A stretch of 64,000 bases of DNA from Monodelphis domestica (taxonomy: Eukaryota; Chordata; Mammalia; Didelphimorphia; Didelphidae): positions 38,081,351 to 38,145,350 of the forward strand of contig NC_077230.1 of assembly GCF_027887165.1 (NCBI RefSeq), read 5' to 3'. Positions 56,751-64,000 of the stretch are shown here, piece by piece. Below the pieces are notes generated by a model. The model had not been told where the DNA came from, did not search any database, and saw only the letters and a program-made list of their open reading frames with translations. Numbering within the stretch: position 1 is the first letter of the stretch; the number at the start of each line of letters is the position of its first letter. The position numbers and the translations under genes were made by a program.

Positions 56751-57289
56751 TATGAATTTATATTGTCAATCAAATTTCTATATCGGCCATGTTGAAAAAA
56801 TACGAATGTCTTATTCTGTACTCTTGAGTCTTTGATTTATCAGGAGGCAAATAGTATGCTTTTTCATTAAGCATCTTGAATGATGGTTGGTCATTACACT
56901 GATTAGAATTCCTAATTTGTTCAATGTTTTTGTCATTACCATATTGTTCTCCTTGGCTCTGTTTACTTGTCTCTCCTTCACACTTTACAAGTCTTCCCAT
57001 TATTTTCTCAAACCTTCTTCCATTATTTATTGAAATACAATACCATTCTATCATATTTCCATCACATAACTTTCGGCCATTCCCCAATTTGTGGGCTTGC
57101 CTTCAAATTTCTATCCCTAGCCACATTAAAAAGGTATATAATATATTTTAAAATATGTATGCAAATACATATATGTGATATATAATATCCTTATGTATAT
57201 GCTATCACTCCCTTCCTCTGGCCTCCCTCTCATTACCCCATTTTCCCACAGTAAGGCCAGTTACATCTCTCACTATGAGTTCTAAGGGG

Positions 57290-57465
57290 GTAGTATCCTT
57301 TTTTATACTTTTTAAACTTTTACCTTATGTCTTAGTACCAATACTAAGTAAAAAGTTCCAAGGCAGAAGAACAGTAAGGGCTAGGCAAAGTTGCCAAATT
57401 TGAATGCAGGACCTGTCTGTAGGTCTGGCTCTCTAACCATTGAAAAACTCAGCTGTCCTGGTATG
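57290..57465 (-). repeat. tRNA-derived marsupial SINE, antisense
   Basis: Minus-strand copy: CAGCTGTCCTGG at the head end, TAGGTCTGGCTCTCTAACCA, AAATTTGAATGCAGGACCTG, AGTAAGGGCTAGGC, and a TTTAAACTTTTACCTTATG tail. A middle part of the CORE is missing. Confidence 0.75.
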
Positions 57466-57732
57466 ATCCCTTAATAATAAAGTCTTCAGCCATCATATCA
57501 GTGTGTTATGTTTACCCTATTAGGTGATTAGGAGCTGGTTACTTTAACACTATGAACATCAATTAGACTTTGGTAAGAGATATTTGCTTCAACAATATAG
57601 TAAGAAAAGAATTCCAAATATTACCCCAACACCTTTTCTCCTATTTCAACACAATCACAGGCAAGGATGAGATCATACTTAACTTGGATTTGATCCACAA
57701 AATTTATTTACAAATCTCTCACTGAACAATGG

Positions 57733-57734
57733 AA

Positions 57735-57806
<72 letters not shown>
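57733..57806 (+). repeat. Long pure (CT)n microsatellite
   Basis: An uninterrupted run of CT dinucleotides over 70 bases, ending in a T run. On the minus strand it would encode only an RE repeat. Its purity suggests high instability. Confidence 0.97.
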
Positions 57807-57809
<3 letters not shown>

Positions 57810-57811
<2 letters not shown>

Positions 57812-59130
57812 GTTTTTAAGCATAGCCCAGCCTGGACCCCAGGCCCCAGACTTTCTGTAAGTGGCTAGAGCTTCTGAACTTTTAAAATGCACAAGGCCTG
57901 GCCATCTGCATTCTCTTTCACCTAAAAGAAGACAAAAAAGACACAAAATGACAAAAGTCACAGCATGGCATGTACTCCCAACTTTAGCTCAAATCCAGGT
58001 AAGACATGATCTGAGAGCCCTATGGCAACTGGCCATCCTCACACACTCTACACGAAGGAAAGGGCCTTGACCATGTTTCCCGTTGGATACTTTTGAGTAT
58101 ACCCCAGTTCTACAGCCCATCAAAAAGGCTCCTCTTCACCACTTTGTCAGAGGACCCAAAACAAATACCTTGCAAATACTCCACAGCCTGCAGGGAGATC
58201 AACCTATGCCAGTTCATAGATGGGTCTGTTTGGTTGGCTTTCCATTATGATCACAATAAATGTTTCTGAAATAAGAAAAGTACCCCAAATGCCTAAGATT
58301 AACCACTATTTCATGATGGAAAATCCTTCATCAAGGGATTGAAACTACAGTTCTCAAAAGAAAAATTGTAAGTTATCATCAACTTTATTAAACATGATTG
58401 CAAATCATTAATAAAATTGTATGCAATAACAGAATGGGGGCTCTACCTCAGGAGGTAGCATTACAAAAGGTCAGAACTGCCAATTTTGGAGAGGATATAT
58501 AAAAATTAGCACAATGAGTTGTTCTACCTTTGACATGGCATATCCATTTGGGAAAACAATTTGGAATTATAATTTTGAAAAAGTGACTTAAAATGTCTAT
58601 GCCCTTTGAATATTTTACTCTCAAGCATACATTCCCAAGAATCAAAAAAAACTAAAAAGGTCCCCCTGACATCTAAATATTCATTATACCCTTTATGTTG
58701 TTGGAGGCAATTAGGGGAAGAAGTGGTTATCATGCCGGGCATGGTGTCAGAAGACACAAGTTCAGATCTAGTTTCAGTTACTCATAGCCTGGGCAAATCG
58801 CTTAAATGTTATATTGTCTGTGTCTTGGCTCAAATTTTGCTCAAATAAACTCGGACAATATAACATTTAAATGAAGTAGGTTCTGGGAATTTTTTAAGGT
58901 TTATAATCCTAACCTTATGAAGTAGGTTCTCAGAATTTCTAAGGTTCACAGCACCGAGCGGGCAACCTGGACAGAGCTACAAAGGCTCCACATATTGCTC
59001 TAGCCTTCCAGGAGGTTTTGGCCTCAGGGCATATCCAGTAGAACCCAGCTGAATTTAATCCCATCAAAAGTCTTCAGAGGTCAGGGAAGTCCAAACTCCA
59101 AGATCCCTTCCTCACAGACTTCTGGACTTT
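57810..59130. other. Unassigned repeat-like stretch
   Basis: Higher in GC, with no gene recognised. 58400-58690 contains decayed L1 3'-type text (GGCATATCCATTTGGGAAAA, TTTGGAATTATAATTTTG). At 58700-58850 a SINE-like GGGCATGGTGTCAGAAGACA appears. At 58870-58950 a phrase (ATGAAGTAGGTTCT..GAATTT..AAGGTT) is repeated in tandem. Confidence 0.4.
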
Positions 59131-59134
59131 AATA

Positions 59135-60411
59135 TAAAGAAGGAAACTATAAGTAAATTAGGTGAACACAGAATAGTATACCTGGTAGACCTTTTGGAAG
59201 GGAAAGATTTTAAAACCAAGCAGGACATAGAAAGAGTCACAAAATATAAAATAAATAATTTTGTCTACATCAAATTAAAAAGTTTTTGTACAAACAAAAC
59301 CAATGTAACTAAAATCAGAAGGGTAACAACAAATTGGGAAACAATCTTCATAAAAACTCTGACAAAGGTTTAATTACTCAAATTTACAAAGAGCTAAATC
59401 AATTGTACAAAAAACCAAGCCATTCTCCAATTGATGAATGGGCAAGGGACATGAACAGGCAGTTCTCAGCCAAAGAAATCAAAACTATTAATAAGCACAT
59501 GAAAAAGTGTTCTACATCTCTTATAATCAGAGAGATGCAAATCAAAACAACTCTGAGGTATCACGTCACACCTAGCTGATTGGCTAACATAACAGCTATG
59601 AAAAATAGTGAATGCTGGAGTGGATGTGGCAAAGTAGGTACACTAATTCATTGCTGGTGGAGTTGAGAATTAATCCAACCATTCTGGAGGGCAATTTGGA
59701 ACTATGCCCAAAGGGCGATAAAAGAATGTCTGCCCTTTGATGCAGCCATAGCACTACTGGGCTTGTACCCCAAAGAGATAATAAGGAAAAAGACTTGTAC
59801 AAGAATATTCATAGCTGCACTCTTTGTGGTGGCCAAAAATTGGAAAATGAAGGGATGCCCTTCAATTGGGGAATGGCTGAACAAATTGTGGTATATGTTG
59901 GTGATGGAATACTATTGTGCTAAAAGGAATAATAAAGTGGAGGAATTCCATAGAGACTGGAACAACCTCCAGGAAGTGATGCAGAAGGAAAGGAGCAGAA
60001 CCAGGAAAACATTGTACACAGAGACTGATACATTGTGGTACAATCGAAGGTAATGGACTTCTCCATTAGTGGAGATGCAATGTCCCTGAACAATCTGCAG
60101 GGATCTAAAAAACACTATCCACAAGCAGAGAATAAACTGTGGGAGTAAAAATACCGATGAAAAGCAACTGCTTGACTACAGGGGTGGAGGGGATATGACT
60201 GAGGAGAATCTCTAAATGAACGCTCTAATGCAAATACCAACAACATGGAAATGGGTTTGAATCAAGAACACATGTGATACCCAGTGGAATTGCGTGTTGG
60301 CTGTGGGAGAGGTGGTGGGAGTGGGGGAGGGAAGAAAAGAAAATGATCTTTGTTTCCAATGAATAATGTTTGGAAATGACCAAATAAAAATTAAAAAATA
60401 AATAAAAATAA
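59135..60411 (+). mobile_element. LINE-1 3' end, sense, well preserved
   Basis: 5'-truncated; begins in the end of ORF2 (GGTAGACCTTTTGGAAGGG). It shows TTCTCAGCCAAAGAAATCAA, TTGCTGGTGGAGTTGAGAAT, GGGATGCCCTTCAATTGGGG and GGTGATGGAATACTATTGTG. It ends in an A-rich tail AAATAAATAAAAATAAAA. Closest relative in the window is the L1 at 46447-50867. Confidence 0.88.
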
Positions 60412-60865
60412 AACCCTTTTCTCTCCCTACTCAAGTTTGGGGGAACTCAGGCTTTGGCAGCCTGAGCCCCCTGCTAGTCAAGTTGACTGACCCTGGGTTT
60501 GGCCCCTTGGCCACAGTTCAGAAACAGGGCAACAGGAGCTGAGGTAAAGCCTGACAGAATCAAAATGCCTTTTTTCAGGTTTCTCTTCTCTCATTCCCTT
60601 CAATTGAGAAGTGTTGGGGGGAAATTTCCTGTCACAAGCAGGAAAAAGTGGGTAACCCTCAGGATAAAGTCTTATTCAGCCTTCTCTCTTCAGCTTCTCC
60701 CCACTGAAAGACCAATTGCTCTTCTGAAGATAACCTTCTCTTCCTCAAGATTCCAACCTCCTGCTCCTGGTGCCCCTTCCCCAATGAAGTGATCAGATCC
60801 ACACACTCTTCAGCCTGGCACTTTTTGTTTAGTGCCTGCCTCTGTCACAAGATCTAATGTTGGGC
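60412..60865. mobile_element. Possible LTR fossil
   Basis: GC-rich, compact, between two L1 pieces; text such as GGCTTTGGCAGCCTGAGCCC and CTCCTGCTCCTGGTGCCCC is unlike LINE or SINE. Ends not certain. No genes. Confidence 0.3.
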
Positions 60866-61149
60866 ATTTTAAGTGAAAAATTCAATTATTTAGTTTTTTA
60901 TTTAAAATTATTCATCTAGTGTTTCATAGAATGATTGAAAATATTTCTTTATTCTGAACTTAAGCATTACATAAAGTGAGCATGTCTCAAAGTAGAAAAG
61001 TGGTTTGTATATAGAATTAAGAATCTCTACCATATGGAGCTAGAATTACTTTTATTGGTATATAATCCATTCAAAATGTTTCTTTCAAATTTATCCTGTT
61101 TCTATGGTTTATAAAAAGGTTAATTCTGGGCTTCCTTCTGTTATCTTTT

Positions 61150-64000
61150 ATGTAGATCCTAGGTTTTTTTTTTTTTATAAGAACCCAATATTTGATCAAT
61201 TACCCCAAATCTATACCACTGAGTCTCCAATGTCTCTTAGACAGTACCATAATGTTTAGATGATCACTGCTTTATAGTACAGTTTAAGATCTGGTACTGG
61301 TAGGCTCCCACCATTCACATTTTTCCCCCATTAGTCCCCTTGATATTCCTTTGTACTTCCAGATGAATTTTGTAATTATTTTTTCGAGTTCAATAAAATA
61401 GTTTTTTTGGTAGTTTTATTAATATGGTACTTACAAAGGAAATTAATTTTTAGGTAGGAAGTATCATTTTATTATGTTAATTCATCCTAGCCATGAGTCA
61501 TTGTACTTTCCCAATTATTTAGATCTAGTTTTAATTGTGTGGAAAGTGTTTTGTAATTGGGTTCATATAATTCCTGCTTGTCTTGGCAAGTAGATTGCTA
61601 AATATTTTATATTGTCTAGGGCAATTAAAATGAAATTTCTTTTTCTAAGACTTGCTGCTGAATTGTTGTTGGAAATATATAGAAAAGCTGATGGTTTATA
61701 TGGGATTATTTTTTATTCTATAACTTTACTAAACTTGTTATTTCCATAAGCTTTTTAGTTGATTCTCTAGGATTCTTTAAGTATACCATCACATCATCTT
61801 CAAAGAGTGATAGTTTAGTCTTTCCATTGCCTATTCTTTCCATTTCTTTTTTTTCTTCTACTGCTAGCGTTTCTAGTACAATGTCGATAATAGAAATCAT
61901 AATGGGTATTCTTGGTTCACTCCTGATCTTATTGGGAAGGCTTCTAACATCTCCATTGCAGATGATGCTTGCTGGTGGTTTTAAATAGATACAGTTTATA
62001 ATTTTGAGGAAAGGCCCTTTTATTCCTATACTTTCTAGTGTTTTAATAGGAATGTGTTGTATTTTGTCAAAGGCTTTTTCTGCATTTATTGAGATAATCA
62101 TGTGATTTCTGTGGATATGGTCAATAATATGGATGGTTTTCCAAATATTAAACCATCCTTGCATTTCTGATATAAATCCCACCTGGTCACAGTGAATAAT
62201 TCTCATGAACACTTGCTAGAGACTTTTTGCTAATATTCTATTTATGATTTTTGCAACTATATTCATTAAGGAGGTTGGTCTGTAGTTTTCTTTTTCTGTT
62301 TTTGGTCTGCCTGACCTTGGACTCAGTACCATAGTTGTGTCATAGAAGGAATTTGAATTTCTTTGCTTATTTTGTCAAATAGTTTGTAAAGTATTGGGAT
62401 TAGTTGTTTTTTCAATGTTTTCTGGGGATTTTTTTCTTAGGGAATTCATTGAAGGCTTGTTCAATTTCTTTTTCTGAGATGAGATTGTTTAAATATTCTA
62501 TTTTCTCATTTGTTAATCTAGGCAATATATATTTTTGTAGATATTCACCCATTTCACCTAGATCTTAATAATTATCTTAATTACCTCTTCATTAGTGGTG
62601 AGGTCACCCTTTTCATTTTTCATACTGTTAATTTGATTTTTCTTTCTTTTTTATTAGATTAACCAGTATGCTATCTATTTTATTTGTTTTTTTTTCAAAG
62701 TACCAACATCTAGTCTTATTTATTATTAGTTCAATAGTTCTTTTACTTTCAATTTTATTATTTTCTCCTTTGATTTCTATGATTTCCATTTTAGTTTTTA
62801 TTTGGGGATTTTTAATTTTTTCTTGTTCTGGTTTTTTAATTTGCATGCCCTATTCCTTGACCTATTCCCTCCCTGATTTGTTGATATTATCACTCATGGA
62901 TGCAAATTTTCCTTTGAGTACTGCTTTGGCCTCATCCCATAGATTTTGATCAGTTGTTTCTTCATTGTCATTCTCTTCATTGAAATCAGTAATTGTTTCT
63001 TTAATTTGTTCTTTGACCCAACAGTTTTGAAGAATTAGATTATTTAAGTTTCTAATTAATTTTAAATCAGCCTTTCCACAAGCCCTTATTGATTATGATT
63101 TTTATTGCATTATGGTCTGAAAAAATTGTATTCATTACTTCTGTTTTCCTACATTGGTTTGCAATGTTTTTATGCCATACTACATAGTGAATTTTTGTAT
63201 GTGTGCCATTCGCTTTTGAAAATAAGGTATATTCCTTTTTATTCCTATTTATTTTTCACCAGATCTCTATTATCTCTAATTTTTCTAATATTTCATTCAC
63301 TTCCTTACTTCTTTCTTATTTATTTTTTTGGTTTGATTTATCTAGTTCTGATAGGTGAAGGTTGTGGTCCCCCACTAGTATGGTTTTACTATCGGTTTCC
63401 TCTTTAAGCCCCTTTAGTTTCTCCTTTAGAAATCTGAATACTGTACCATTTGGTATATAGATATATGTTGAGTATTGATATTTCTTCATTATTTATACTG
63501 CCTTTTATCAAGTTGTAATTACCTTCCTTATCTCTTTTAATGAGATCTATTTTTTCTTTAGTTTTGTCTGAGATCATAATTGATACTTCTGCCTTCTTTG
63601 TCTCATCTGTAGCCCAGTAAATTCTGTTCTACCCTCTTACCTTTGCACTGGATATGTCTACCTGCCCCAAGTGTGTTTCTTGTGGACCACATATGGTAAG
63701 ATTCTCATTTTTAATCCATTTTGCTAACTGCTTCCTTTTATTGGTGAGTTTGTCCCATTCCCATTTCCCCCTCCATTCTTACTTCCGCCTTTGATTCTGC
63801 CTTTTCTCTTAAATTAAGGAAGAGATTTGGGGATTGGAAAAATGGGATAACCAAAGGTTTGTAGCAAGGTATGGAGGAGTTGAGGGGAGAGAAGGAATAT
63901 TCCTCAGTGAGGTAAAGGAGATAGATGCCTCCTACTGAGAGGAAGCAGCAGGGGTCTGATTAGGACTGTTTGTCTTTGAATGACTGAACTGATGTTCGGC
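61150..64000 (-). mobile_element. Antisense LINE-1, right-hand copy of the left-edge L1
   Basis: Reverse transcriptase at about 61718-62212 has the same translation as the copy at 513-1007, including the FEDD change. About 55 further bases of L1-like text precede the repeat start at 61206. It runs out of the window at 64000 within the LTR-like insert. Confidence 0.88.
61206..64000 (+). repeat. Right copy of the long direct repeat (offset 61205)
   Basis: Same text as 1-2795, from CAAATCTATACCACTGAG to GAACTGATGTTCGGC. Four open-frame translations in the two copies are the same, and shared decay (stops, FEDD, the insert) shows that this is one locus copied, not two L1 insertions. Confidence 0.97.

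Noticed and set aside
57719-57961. Minus-strand frame ending in a long RE dipeptide repeat
   Set aside because: It is the translation of the CT microsatellite.
1-64000. CRISPR arrays, operons, bacterial promoters, tRNA or rRNA genes
   Set aside because: Spliced exons, SINEs and L1s show a mammalian nuclear sequence; tRNA-like text belongs to SINE heads.

Overview
The window looks like nuclear DNA of a marsupial mammal. It is AT-rich and intron-rich, and it is packed with marsupial-type L1 elements (both strands), tRNA-derived CORE-type SINEs, small hAT elements and LTR fossils. The organism call rests on recognising these repeat families by eye; the species cannot be fixed.

Host genes. Two tandem, same-strand (+) genes of the neurabin/spinophilin type (PPP1R9 family: PDZ, coiled coil, SAM) were rebuilt exon by exon from splice sites and phase. 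Gene B (22177-52162) has 11 exons with canonical GT/AG junctions and one continuous 441-codon frame: a PDZ domain over three exons, a short coiled coil, an acidic linker and a C-terminal SAM domain over two exons. Its 5' start was not found. Gene A (4440-16411) is the older upstream paralogue; only its last six exons (coiled coil, linker, SAM) lie in the window. Introns and old repeats are shared between A (about 4540-17165) and B (about 36070-54545), so the pair arose by segmental duplication. The SAM exon of A stays open only from an acceptor 38 bases downstream of the ancestral one.

Layout. 1-4430: antisense L1 carrying an LTR-like insert. 4440-16411: gene A, with an antisense L1 in its second visible intron. 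16412-22176: intergenic, with SINEs and a striking block of about 1.5 kb that is almost pure A+T. 22177-52162: gene B, whose introns hold L1 pieces, LTR fossils, two head-to-tail hAT elements sharing one target site, and a five-element nest at 45085-51180 built inside a SINE that is intact in gene A. 52221-54030: a 42-bp minisatellite just after the stop codon of gene B, apparently grown from sequence that is single-copy in gene A. 54031-61150: decayed LINEs, a long CT tract and further repeats.

Window ends. Bases 1-2795 recur at 61206-64000 with no difference at the places compared (offset 61205). This is either a very recent large duplication or an assembly duplication, and it should be settled before the gene order is trusted.
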